In this document: in pieces, positions 13,121 to 24,514 of the stretch | Position numbering within the stretch: the stretch's first letter is position 1 | Layout of the letters: each line of letters begins with the position of its first letter | Source: Gigantopelta aegis | Taxonomy: Eukaryota; Mollusca; Gastropoda; Neomphalida; Peltospiridae | Direction: 5' to 3' | NCBI RefSeq assembly: GCF_016097555.1 | Contig: NC_054712.1 | Span: 55,063,172-55,127,171, forward strand | Length of the DNA: 64,000 nt | Program-made: the position numbers and the translations under genes | The notes under the pieces: model-generated | Told to the model about the DNA's origin: nothing | Databases searched by the model: none | What the model saw: only the letters and a program-made list of their open reading frames with translations

Positions 13121-13318
13121 GATTTAATAATTAAAAAAATGTTTTCGAAATTTAATAATTCTTTCTTAGATAATGTATGCTAACGTTGTGTTCAGAATGT
13201 GGCGAATCCAAGGGGTTTAGGCTTTAACCCCCCCCCCCCCCCCATCAGAAAATGTCAAGTTAAAAATTAGTCTTCTTTCACCCGACACCAACACGTGTGT
13301 TTGCAAGTACACATAGTT

Positions 13319-13832
13319 TGTTTGTTTTGTTTAACGACACCACTAGAGCACATTGATTTATTAATCATCGGCTATTGGATTTGGTAATTTGGCATATAGC
13401 CTTAAGCTATATTTACACTTCACCGCTGACTCTTGTCGGCGAGTAGTTGACTCACCCAGTCCTCTTCCTGTTCAACAAACCTAATCCTCATTTTTCAGTC
13501 AATTCAGTATGATTTTAACATAGTTCATATAAAATTTTAGTGCGCATTCATTCAACGCTTTTTGGTTTACCTAATAAAAATAAAAAATTATAAGTTGCGC
13601 ATGAGGTCGGCGATCAAAGAATGAATTGACCTGTAGATAGGAAACCCGCTACATTTTTCCATTAGTAACAAGATATCTTTATTATGCACTATCCCACAGA
13701 CAGGATAGCACACACCACGGCCTTTGATATACCAGTCGTGGTGCACTGGCTGGAACGAGAAATAGCCCACTGATGGGGATCGATCCTAGACCGACCACGC
13801 ATCAAACGAGTGCTTTACCACTGTAACCTCCC
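13319..13832 (-). mobile_element. SINE, H1/T2, minus strand, interrupted
   Basis: T2 tail part at 13319-13404, then about 230 bp of unrelated sequence, then core and H1 head at 13640-13832. I found no target duplication around the 230-bp block. Confidence 0.75.
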
Positions 13833-14065
13833 TTTTCAAAATACTAGATTCTCCCTAGCAGCATGTTTATCGCTTGTATATTTACAGCTATTCCAAATCA
13901 TGGGAAATACATTCCAGTAGTCGAACAATACCACGATTTGTTAACCATGTCTGATCACTTGTTTTGTTGAAATGCCTGTTGTAGAAATTAAAGGTATGAT
14001 CATTCATTTTAATTCTGAATCTTAAAAACAAAGGCTGAATAATGATCATCGTATTCAAATTTTAA

Positions 14066-14390
14066 CTTAGTTTTGTTTGTTTATATTGTTTAACGACACA
14101 ACTAGAGCATCATCGGCTATTACTATTGGATTTCAAACATTTGGCAATTCTGACTCGTAGTCATCAGAGGAAACCCGCTACATTTTTTTCCATTAGCAGC
14201 AAGGGATCTTTTATATGCACTTTCCCACAGACAGGAAAGCACATACCCTGGCATTTGTCCAGTTGTGGTGCACTGGTTGGAACGAGAAAAACCCAGTCAG
14301 TTGAATGGATCCACCAAGGTGGTTCGACCCTACGACATTTATTATAAGCACCTCAGGCAAGCGCTCAATCGACGTAGCTAAATCCTGCCC
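14066..14390 (-). mobile_element. SINE, head H2, tail T2, minus strand
   Basis: Tail, core and distal part ending gacgtagctaaatcctgcc. Confidence 0.85.
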
Positions 14391-14688
14391 CTAGATTAAC
14401 GACACCACTAGAGCACACTGATTTATTAATCATCTGCTATTGGATGTCAAACATTTGGTCATTTTGACATATATTTTTAGAGAGGAAACCCGCTACATTT
14501 TCCCATAAGTAGCAAGGGATCTTTTATATGCACTTTCCCACAGACATAAAAGCACATAGCACAGCCTTTAACCCGTTGTAGTGCACTGGCTAAAACGAGA
14601 AAAAGCTCAATGGGCCCACTGACAAAGCTCGATCCTAGACCGACCGCGCATTAGGCGAACGCTTTACCATTTAGATACGTCCCGCCCC
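14391..14688 (-). mobile_element. SINE, head H1, tail T2, minus strand
   Basis: Directly abuts the previous SINE, same orientation. Head ends at tagatacgtcccgcccc. Confidence 0.85.
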
Positions 14689-14890
14689 AAACGGGTGTAG
14701 ATGAGGAAGCTAGATCTTATTATTCAAAATTATTAACGTCGTGAACAGAATGGACAAACATAATAAATGTCCTGTGCCGGATGGTTTTAATCCGGATTTG
14801 TTTATTTATTTATTTAACTAAAATTTGTGATCATTTTAGTGCTGAATTGATTTAAAAGTATTACCATAAGGCAGCTGATGTACTAGAGAC

Positions 14891-15002
14891 AGAGTGACGT
14901 GTGGGTGTGGGTAATATTTGGTATGTTTCCTTCAGAGAACTGTTCAAGCACGCCTGTCGTAGACACGCTATCTGATTTCACCAGAGAGTCCTGTCCAAGG
15001 TA
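14891..15002 (+). repeat. Dispersed repeat, copy 1 of a pair with 18001-18113
   Basis: Shared blocks include cagagaactgtt, aagcacgcctgt and ccagagagt(c/t)ctgtccaag in the same order. Confidence 0.75.
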
Positions 15003-15049
15003 TAATAGGCGAGACGTGACTCGATTTATTCTTGCTACTATATAAGTCA

Positions 15050-15206
15050 CAGTGGCGTAGGAAGGTGCCAAAAAGTGGGGGATGGCACACTTTTATATTT
15101 ACACACTTTTACATTATTATAAAGCAAATATAAAGCAAAATATCTGAAAAGTGGGGACGCACATGCCCCCCCCCCCCCTTGCCTCCCCCAGTTTCCTACG
15201 CCAGTG
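15050..15206. mobile_element. Short MITE with 14-bp inverted ends
   Basis: Ends cagtggcgtaggaa and ttcctacgccagtg (13 of 14 complementary). The interior also folds (agtgggggatggc vs gggggcatgtgcgtcccc). CAGTGGCGTA-type ends recall hAT elements, but I see no 8-bp duplication. Confidence 0.6.
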
Positions 15207-15289
15207 AGTCGTTTGCTAACATTTTAAATTCCTATCGTTAGCTAAAATGAACGAAGATATTTTTTTTTTTCTGATATATGGCAATGTAC

Positions 15290-16545
15290 TGTGACGGAAC
15301 ATGCGCTTAAATTTGTTTCGCCTGTGGCGATTTTAATTGTGTTAGAGGGCCGTGTGCAGTTCCTAATGCACTTAGCTAGCTGGGCAACTTGTTACGCAAT
15401 ACTTCGCGCGATCGAGCATTCCAATATGCACTTAGTCCAGCTGTGGAGGCCATGTGGCGAGTAGTTACGTAATACCTCTGCGAGTGCGGTTTTTACAACC
15501 GTGATTTGGCGACGATGGCGTCAGTAAGTCTGACGATCAGAGAGAAATATAGCAACTCTAGTAGAGGTGAAATATCAGATGATAGGGGGAGGTACCGCCT
15601 TGTACCCCCAGGCCAATTCTGATTTTTTAATAAATAGCTAGTTTTTAGAGATATCGAGGAGAACCAGAATAGGAAGGCTCCCAGGGAACGTAGTCCGTTG
15701 GACTTTGGTAAATATCATTTCTGCTCTGTGTATAACCTTGATGTGATTGATGTGACTTTAAATATTTTAATACTGTATTATACCAATATTCTTTAGACAG
15801 TGTCTTCGGTCATCTGACGAAGTAAATCGTAGTCTTACTGTTCTATATTTTATACGAGTATTTGGTAATATAAAGCTTAGCCAGTCATCCTAGACGACCT
15901 AGGTAAACTGTAGGTTATTGTCTTTATTGTGATAGGTACCAGTATTAATTCTGTGTTACAAGGTTACTGAATGAGTAGTTAGGGGTAATTAAAAATTAAC
16001 CCGTTAGGAATAGAGCTGTAATTCCTTTATTAATTAAGTTCCCCTGGAAGCGTTCCTAAATTATCACACGTTACTGAACGAGTAGTAAGGGTTAATTAAA
16101 AATTAACCAGTTAGGAATGGTGTTGTAATTCCTTTATTAATTAACTTCTCCTGGAAGCGTTTCTCAATTATCACACGTGTGGGTGTGGTGTAACGGTGAA
16201 GTGATTCGCATATTGTGTAACTAGACACCTAGAGATTAACTAATTAAGTGATCAGTTCTGGGTTGTTATTATTGCTGTTATTAATTAACTACTACGGCTG
16301 TACATTTGTCAGCGTAGGATAATACAGATTCCAAAGTGTATTGTGTTTTGTTGTGTTTCTAGTGTGCTAAACGTGCTATAATAATATATACTTTATATAA
16401 GATCGTATCTCTGATCATACCTAGAGACGAGCCATACTAGGGTTTAACAGCCTGTTACAGAGAGATCTAATAGATATACAGTTAGGAGAGATATTTTGAT
16501 AATCGTGTTTTATTCAGTTACGGGAATTATAGAATCCCCGTGACA
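15290..16545. mobile_element. Solo LTR, 1.26 kb
   Basis: Starts TGTGACGG and ends CCGTGACA (8-bp terminal inverted repeat) and is flanked by GTAC on both sides (15286-15289 and 16546-16549). It contains two copies of a 107-bp internal repeat beginning ttactgaa (15964 and 16071). No internal region or second LTR is present nearby, which fits recombination between two LTRs of an element. Confidence 0.7.
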
Positions 16546-16954
16546 GTACCTATAATTCAATGTACCAAAATGTCGATAATAAATATTGCATGTATATGAA
16601 TAACCCCTTTCTGATGATAACATATAAAAGGATCTGATTATTTCTTTTTTAAATTTTAAATACATAATATTATATCATATGTATATTGCTCACAAAAGGT
16701 AGGTAATACTGAAATATGTTTAACATTAACATGTTATGATACTTAGAATATTTAATTACAATGTACATACAATGTAGCCAAGTCAATATCGATCGATGTG
16801 ATGTGATGTCACAGTTAACCATTTGTGTTGTGTCTGGACTTTAATTGGATATAGGCACGTTAAAAGAATTTACATACATACCAATTGTGTTTATTTCGTT
16901 GGGTTTTCATAAGTACTAGTATCTCAATTTGTACTTTAACCGCTTAAAACATAC

Positions 16955-17096
16955 TGCATGTATCCTGTCCTGGACGGAGGAGCCGGCTGAGGTCGACACC
17001 TGTGCCCAGGACAGGCGTGCGCTACAACAGATTGTTCTGAATATGCACGTTAAACACTCTGACCTGACCTGACCTGACCTGACCTGACCTGACCTA
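16955..17096 (+). repeat. Dispersed repeat with (CCTGA)n tail
   Basis: Contains gtgcccaggacaggcgtgcg and acagattgttctgaatatgc, then about six cctga units. Related pieces lie at 12450-12505, 27107-27160 (reverse) and 50029-50312 (reverse). Possibly another SINE family. Confidence 0.65.
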
Positions 17097-17184
17097 CTGC
17101 ATGTGTACCTTTTAAGTATGAAAGGCTGTGAGGATTGCGATTGCTCAGTCACTTATTGAACTGTAACAATGGGCCGACTGATAT

Positions 17185-17745
17185 TGAAAAAACGTTGGTC
17201 AAATGTCATGTTTAATAAGGAATCCAGATTTAATCTGGACTTCAGTGACGGTCGTGTAAGGGTTTGGCGCAGGCTAGGTGAACGCTGTCAAGAGACTGCT
17301 ATAGAACTTCATGGTATGGAAGTAGGTCAGTAATGGTGTTCGGGTGGTATCAGCATGACACGCAAAACAGATTTCCACATTTGTCAAGGGAGAGTCACAG
17401 GTCTGTACTACATAGATAACATCATCAATCGTCGTGTTCTACCACATGCTCATCGTCATGACGCAGGATTTGTGCCTCATGATGACAACACCAGAGCTCA
17501 CCGTGCACGTGTTGTCACAGTTCATCTACAGAGACATCAAATCGAGACCATGCCTTGGCCAGCAATGTCCCCTGACCTTTCGCACATAGAACACGTGTTG
17601 GATATCAGCAACGTCAACAGCTACCATGAATGCTGGTAGAATTAGGCAGGGCACTGCAGGGAGAGTGGCATCAGGTTCCACAACTGACGAAAGGCCGCCT
17701 TATAAGAATCATGTGGCAAAAGTGTAATGTATTGATGCTAGATTA
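17185..17745 (+). pseudogene. Tc1-type transposase remnant (DD34E, first Asp lost)
   Basis: Recognisable segments are RWSNVMFNKESRFNL (family FSDESRF, so the first catalytic Asp has become Asn-Lys), FHICQGRVTGLYY, PHDDNTRAHRARVV and MPWPAMSPDLSHIEHV. The spacing from the second Asp to Glu is 34. Frames shift near 17330 and after 17600. Dead cut-and-paste transposon with no inverted repeats identified. Confidence 0.8.
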
Positions 17746-18000
17746 AGTCCAATATTGACATCTTGTGATTTTCATGACTCCACCCCTGACTGGTATTACA
17801 TTTAATGTGGGACTCCGGAAATCTGGTGCACATGTAAGTTATGTACATGTTAATATTGAAATAAATGTTGAAATTATTTCATTGTTTAACAGAGTTTAGG
17901 TAATTAGGTAATCTTGTTTTCATTTATATTTTAATGAAGACCTATTTCCTGAATCCGACTACATGTATATTCAGCCGCTATATAAAGTAACGACACGGGG

Positions 18001-18113
18001 GATGTGGGTGTGGTTGTGGGTAATAGTTTTTGACATGCTTCCATCAGAGAACTGTTGAAGCACGCCTGTTGTGGATAGAACCTCTGATTTCGCCAGAGAG
18101 TTCTGTCCAAGAC
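18001..18113 (+). repeat. Dispersed repeat, copy 2 of a pair with 14891-15002
   Basis: Same order of blocks as the copy at 14891, more than 75% identical by eye. Confidence 0.75.
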
Positions 18114-18250
18114 ATACACGAGGGATGGTGGTTTGGTCCTTTTATTAGGTTAACTCATGCGCCACTCTGCCTTTAAGCGAGTTTAGTGTAATTGAACAAG
18201 TGTCTGTCTGTCCGTCCTTCTATCAGTATGCATATCGGTCATTGTGGGTA

Positions 18251-18254
18251 TTAT

Positions 18255-18315
<61 letters not shown>

Positions 18316-18325
18316 TATATATCTT

Positions 18326-18378
<53 letters not shown>
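18251..18378 (+). repeat. ATACAT/ATACAC then GT microsatellite
   Basis: (catata)n passing into (acatac)n and then about 25 GT units. Confidence 0.95.
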
Positions 18379-18380
<2 letters not shown>

Positions 18381-18384
18381 ATAC

Positions 18385-19786
18385 ACATTAGACTAAAACG
18401 CATGTATTTTACATTTGTTTAAAATAACATTAAAAAGGAAGAATTATATACGTCAATAAAAACGTCAAATACATGACAAAGACACAGTAATGGTTAACAT
18501 GAAGCCATATTGTATTTTCTTCTGGTGCATGGTGGATTTACAAGCAACTTTGACCCGTCAAGTGTATCATTTCTTTGCATGGCTGAGAAATAAAGTCATC
18601 AAAAGATGACAAGGCCTGTGGCACTTTACATAAAAGGCAAACGACCCTTGAACATTGCAGAGCACATCTACTGAAAGTATTGCCTATTGCTATAATATAG
18701 CCACATAATAACAGACGATAATTAGTTTCCATTTTACTTCCATTCATTTAATTAATTAATTAATGTGTTAATTAATTTTTTTAAATACTATTTTATTTAA
18801 ATATTTATTTTATTTTATATCGTTTTATTTATATTGTTTATTTTTATGGAGCCCAATTTTATTTATTTTAATTTATTTTAATTTATTTTATCCCATCTTT
18901 TTTTATACTATTTATATTATATTTTACTTATTTATTATTTCACTTCTTTTTTCTTTCTTTTTAAATTTGTTTTTTGTTTTGAACTTATAAAAAGTGAAAA
19001 ATTAGTATATATCTTTTCTGGCTACAAGAGTGAATATATGGTAAATATATACCAAGATAGGACATGACAATACAAGTAACATATTGCTACTTTGCAAAGT
19101 ATCCAAGGTTATGTTTGCAATACGTGTCGCATAAATTATCCTACTTAGAATTATCAAAATCTAGAAGACATTTATTAATTATTATTATGTCCTTGAACTT
19201 TTTAAAAATATATATTGATATGCAAATTGCATGCATACATCTACAGTTAAAAGTAAATCCATCTCTTATCTCTCCTACTTTTGTAATAAAAGCTTGATAT
19301 GTAGATATTAAATGACATATACTATAGTAGGTCTATTATCTAGACATATAATGGTGTTTCAGTTTCTATTTTCTCTGTTAATGTTTTGTCTTCCTTGTTT
19401 AGCCAGCTGCCCCTTTCCCTTTTCTTTCTTTGAATTATATTTATTTATTTCTCGATCTGACAGCTTCACTTATATTTTAACATCTGCAGTCCACCTGCAC
19501 ATCTTGTATCTTGAACTGCGACAGGCGAATGCAACCCATTTCAGACTAAAAACATTTACTTTCTTGTACTATTTTATATAAAAACCAAAGAAAATGTTTC
19601 AAATCGGGGTTATGCTCTTTTCGCTATATAGCGTGCGCATCCTCCACCCCCAACCCTAAACACGTCAAAAGTCGTTTTTACCGGCCTAGGAACACGCCCT
19701 GAAATGATTGGCTATTTAACTTAAATAATGATAACCATACTCGTAAGTTAAATTTATATAAATGTGTAACCTCGGGTAGTGAAAGA
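18385..19786. other. AT-rich stretch, no feature seen
   Basis: Very AT-rich (long tttattt runs at 18740-18960). No gene or known repeat recognised. Confidence 0.55.
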
Positions 19787-19854
19787 AAGAAAGAACTGTT
19801 TTATTTAACGACGCACTCAACACATTTTATTTACGGTTATATGGCGTCAGACAA
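19787..19854 (-). mobile_element. SINE tail T1 fragment
   Basis: Reverse complement of ccatataaccgtaaataaaa and the T1 end. It abuts the gypsy remnant. Confidence 0.75.
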
Positions 19855-21166
19855 CAGACCCAATATCCATATCTGTCAGGTGGTTTTCGAATCCGCTGTG
19901 ATCTTCTGTTTTGTAATTCCGGACTTTCCAAAGATACTTCGGCACCAACAGGCAACTCGTCCTGGTGCGAAACACTACCACTGGTGTCATACACAGAATT
20001 CAACTCTTGGTTGATAGTATCTTCCCTGTGTAGTGATATATCTGGAGTTCTGTCAATAAGCTGTGGCTGATATGACCTTTGTCTACGTCTCTGGGGAATG
20101 ACATATTTCAGTCCTATCTGTGAGTCATCACTAGATGAATTAAGAGATGAAGAACTAGATACAGATTCTGTTCTAGGTTGAATCCTAACCAGCTGCTTAG
20201 GCTTAACCTTGCGGTTAACTTCCTTAAGTTCCTCAAATGGAATGACATTAAAGGGTAATAGCATATTCCGGTGAAGCGCACGGAAAGGTCCTTTCCTGGT
20301 TTCCCGTTGTACCCTGAAAACTGGAATGTCACTATTTGGAATGTGAGTTACCAAATAGGGTTCCTGCTCCCATCTATCAGCTAGTTTCTGTTTCCCCTTG
20401 AGTCCAACCTTTCTTACTAATACTCTGTCACCAACCACCAACTTTGACTCTTGTACTCTTCTGTCATACCTCTTCTTATTCCGGTCTGAGTACTTGTTTG
20501 CCTGGTCTGCGACTGCTCTGTAGGCATACTCCATCCTACCCTTCAACTTCTGTACATAGGAGCTGTGATCTTGAGCACCTTCAATATGTTGCTCTGTACC
20601 CAGGAAAACATCTATAGAAAGTCGAGGATTCCATCCAAACATTACAAAATGTGGTGAGTATCCTGTGGCATCGCTCTTTGTAGAATTGTATGCTTGCACC
20701 AACGAAGCAACATACGATTTCCAGTCTACCTTCTCCCATGTGCAAGAAACCATGGCGGACCAACTGCATGACTCTGGCAATGGCTCGGTCTTTACTCTGC
20801 TCAGCAATCCAGTCCACACAGTTAAATGTATCACCAAGACATACATTCTCACCGGCCGAATGAGTAGTAGTCTGGCTTGATACACTCTCAACTAGTGGAA
20901 CTCCTGCTACTGCTGCCTGATAAACTGCTTTGACTACATCAGCAAAAACCTGTCTGCTTAGGCCATCCGCATCTGCATTCAGTTTTCCTGCTCTGTAGGA
21001 TATGGTGAAATTGTAATTCGCTAGAGCGACTACCCACCGATGACTTGTTGCATCCAACTTGGCTTTGGTCAAGACATATGTTAGTGGGTTGTTGTCCGTT
21101 ACTACATGGAAAGTACTACCATACAAGTAATCGTGAAACTTGTCCGTTATGGCCCACTTCAAAGAT
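19855..21166 (-). pseudogene. Truncated Ty3/gypsy pol remnant (RNase H + integrase C-terminus)
   Basis: On the minus strand, 21162-20950 codes for the end of an RNase H (KWAITDKFHDYLYG, VVTDNNPLTYVL, LNADADGLSRQ). After a spacer, 20745-19855 codes for the integrase C-terminal part (DWKSYVASLVQAYN, YSPHFVMFGWNPRL, KRYDRRVQES, GDRVLVRK, and a final RRSQRIRKPPDRYG motif typical of pol ends). The integrase zinc finger and the DDE core are missing, with a frame change at the internal join near 20750. RT, gag and the LTRs are absent. The right end is cut by a 69-bp minisatellite and the left end meets a SINE tail. It is a different lineage from the Gmr1-like element, with standard RH-then-IN order. 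Confidence 0.85.
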
Positions 21167-21214
21167 ACAGACGTTCACAATTTTGAAAATTTTTACCAGT
21201 GTAAAAAGTGTAGC

Positions 21215-22383
21215 CTTGACAGCCGTGTGTGTAGGAATTTACATATGGGGTGGTCTAGACTGTGGCAAACGAAGTTTCGGGGGTTTGACAGGCGTGTGTG
21301 TAGGAATTTATATATAGGGTGTTCTAGACTGTGGCAAACGAAGTTTCGGGGGTTTGACAGGCGTGTGTGTATGAATTTATATATAGGGTGGTCTAGACTG
21401 TGGCAAACGAAGTTTCGGGGGTTTGACAGCCGTGTGTGTAGGAATTTATATATGGGGTGGCCTAGACTGTGGCAAACGAAGTTTCGGGGGTTTGACAGGC
21501 GTGTGTGTAGGAATTTATATATGGGGTGGTCTAGACTGTGGCAAACGAAGTTTCGGGGGTTTGACAGGCGTGTGTGTATGAATTTATATATAGGGTGGTC
21601 TAGACTGTGGCAAACGAAGTTTCGGGGGTTTGACAGGCGTGTGTGTATGAATTTATATATAGGGTGGTCTAGACTGTGGCAAACGAAGTTTCGGGGGTTT
21701 GACAGGCGTGTGTGTATGAATTTATATATAGGGTGGTCTAGACTGTGGCAAACGAAGTTTCGGGGGTTTGACAGGCGTGTGTGTATGAATTTATATATGG
21801 GGTGGTCTAGACTGTGGCAAACGAAGTTTCGGGGGTTTGACAGGCGTGTGTGTATGAATTTATATATGGGGTGGTCTAGACTGTGGCAAACGAAGTTTCG
21901 GGGGTTTGACAGGCGTGTGTGTAGGAATTTATATATGGGGTGGTCTAGACTGTGGCAAACGAAGTTTCGGGGGTTTGACAGGCGTGTGTGTAGGAATTTA
22001 TATATAGGGTGGTCTAGACTGTGGCAAACGAAGTTTCGGGGGTTTGACAGGCGTGTGTGTAGGAATTTATATATAGGGTGGTCTAGACTGTGCTAAACGA
22101 AGTTTCGGGGGTTTGACAGGCGTGTGTGTAGGAATTTATATATGGGGTGGTCTAGACTGTGGCAAACGAAGTTTCGGGGGTTTGACAGGCGTGTGTGTAT
22201 GAATTTATATATGGGGTGGTCTAGACTGTGGCAAACGAAGTTTCGGGGGTTTGACAGGCGTGTGTGTATGAATTTATATATAGGGTGGTCTAGACTGTGG
22301 CAAACGAAGTTTCGGGGGTTTGACAGGCGTGTGTGTAGGAATTTATATATAGGGTGGTCTAGACTGTGCTAAACGAAGTTTCG
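21215..22383 (+). repeat. 69-bp minisatellite, 17 copies
   Basis: Unit contains gcgtgtgtgtaggaattta, ggtggtctagactgtggc and aaacgaagtttcgggg. The period of 69 is a multiple of three, so one forward frame stays open over about 13 units as a 23-residue repeat (VCxNLYxGWSRLWQTKFRG...). Two units spaced 276 bp apart share ctaaacg, which creates a stop. Left edge abuts the truncated gypsy remnant. Confidence 0.93.
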
Positions 22384-22689
22384 GGGTTTGGGAACTCGAT
22401 TCGTGCTCACCCGGAAAATATATTTATAATAAAATAAATTCGCTTTGAGCAGGAGGTGTTCGACGCCGACGATGCCGACCCTCCCAACGTCACCCTACCC
22501 GTACATATAGGCCTACAGGCGCCTTCTTACTTTGTGGCTACACCCGGTCGCTCTCTCCTAACAGGTTGGGGTTTTTTTAATTTAAAACTATTTGTCTCTA
22601 TCCTTAATTTCTTACAAACAACTGTGTCCGTCCTAAGCATGTTCTTCTAAGATGCACATGTACTGTTACACCTTTATTATTATTAACCA

Positions 22690-23450
22690 AGCTTTGCGCA
22701 ATATGAAGCTGGGCCATCCCTTAATTGGGATGGTGATACGAAAGTGTGTCTTTTTATTTATTGCCAATAAAGATGTTGTATTTTGTTGGGTGCCCAGCCA
22801 TGTTGGTATCAGGGGTAATGAAAAAGCAGATTCTGCTGCCACGTCTGCTTTGGATTTGCCTCATGCCAGGGTTGGTGTACCGTATAATGATTTTAAATAT
22901 AGTATTAACAAATTTATCTTTTCGACTTGGCAACATGATTGGGACGGTGCGGTTGCGAACAAGCTTCATGCCATCAAACCGGTCTTGGGAGAGTGGAAGT
23001 CCTCCTATAGACAGTGCAGGAAGGATGAGGTAGTCTTGTGTCGTGCCAGCATCGGTCATACTTACTTGACCCATTCATTTATTTTGAAGAAAGATCCTCC
23101 ACCTCAGTGTGAGCACTGTCAGTGTACTCTAAAGGTACGCCACAGTTTGGTGGAGTGTAAGCATCTTAAAGAAATTCGAAAAGATATATTTGGACAAACA
23201 AATGTGATGGAATCATTTCGATTCCATCCAGAATTTGTTTTACAGGTTTTACGTGATACTGACTTTTACTCTAAATTTTTATTTTATATATCTGTGATAT
23301 TTGTATTTTTGCACAGTTCTTTACATTGTTTTACCTGTTGAATTTTTATATTGATCTTAATCATCACTTACTGTTTGCATTTACCATAGTTTGACACCCA
23401 ATAGCCGATGTATTTTTCGTGCGGGGGTGTCGTTAAACATTCATTCATTA
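22690..23450 (+). pseudogene. 3' end of an I/Jockey-like LINE (RNase H + C-terminal zinc motif)
   Basis: The frame includes CWVPSHVGIRGNEKAD, the C-terminal RNase H motif with His and the last Asp, then a Cys/His cluster (CEHC...RHSLVEC), which is typical of the end of ORF2 in I- and Jockey-clade LINEs. Frame ends near 23341. The 3' UTR contains tttgacacccaatagccg and gggtgtcgttaaaca, then an attcattcatt tail. The element is 5'-truncated. The tail matches the T2 type SINE tail (see findings). Confidence 0.8.
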
Positions 23451-23609
23451 ATTCATTTCTTATTATTAACATACTGTATATGGAATTGCACGTCGTCAGT
23501 GGATGTAATACTGAAGTAAGGTAAATACAATGTACATTGCTGTAAGCAGCTTGCTTTGGAAAATAAAATGAATGAATGAATGAATGAATGAATGAATGAA
23601 TCACACCCA

Positions 23610-24514
23610 AAAATAAAAATCAGTTTCCGTGCTTTATATCTAATCAAGGTTCAAGCATGCTGTCCTGGACACACACACAAACCTCGGCTATCTGGGCTGT
23701 CTGTCTAGGACAGTGGGTTTGTGGTTAGTGGTTAGTGAATCTCAAAACTGTCGTCAGGGTTGTTTTTACAGACCTCATCTCAAATCATGTTAAAAACGTA
23801 ATGCCCCTTTCTCTCCAGTGCATGGTTTGAGCGTTTGTGAAAATGTTGATAATTCTGAACAGACTCTTAAATAATATCTAAAATAGTAACGATGGAGAAA
23901 TTCGGGCAAAATAAGATGTCCTGAAACCTTTTCACCATGCATGCATTTCTATCATTCTACTAGTATTAGGCCCCTACTTCTAATTAATGTAAAAATGCGT
24001 AGTGATTCGTTTTCAACCATATTTAACAGTTCGGTATTAATGCAGATATATTAAACCATATTTGTTGTCCAAATTCGGGTAAAACTCAAATCTCCCCCAC
24101 ACCCCACACCCCACACCCCACACCCTCCCCACTATAAAAAAATGGGAGACCGTACACCTATGTAACCAAATGAGGCTGGTAAAGTGATTAGTGAGAGAGA
24201 AGTCGGTGTAGTTGCTGAGTTTTGATTCGTGAAATCGACCGAAAAGTTCCGAATTCAGAAACAAGGGCAGATAATCCTGTTATAATTTCTATACGAGCCG
24301 CTTGCAACTTTGAAAAAGAAAGCCAACATGACAACTTTCACTTTACATATTTTGCTTGAAATCTGTTTAATTCACTGATGTATTCAAACAAAATTAGAAT
24401 GATTTGTGAATGCATTTTGTAAAAGGTATTTATACAATAAAAAGAGCACGCATATTGTATGCATTAACCCGCTAAATGGCTAAACGCATTATGCAATATT
24501 GAAAATTCAGAGAG
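23610..24514. other. Intergenic, dispersed repeats only
   Basis: Includes a 23647-23720 segment related in reverse to the 70-bp minisatellite unit, and the C-rich repeat at 23883. Confidence 0.5.
23883..24140 (+). repeat. Dispersed repeat with C-rich segment
   Basis: Shares gtagtgattcgttt.caacca and attcgggcaaaa blocks with 54885-55260 and, in part, 56055-56160. It contains (acacccc)n at 24098-24128. Confidence 0.55.

Noticed and set aside
13405..13634. MITE inserted in a SINE
   Set aside because: No inverted ends or target duplication found, so only noted as an interruption.
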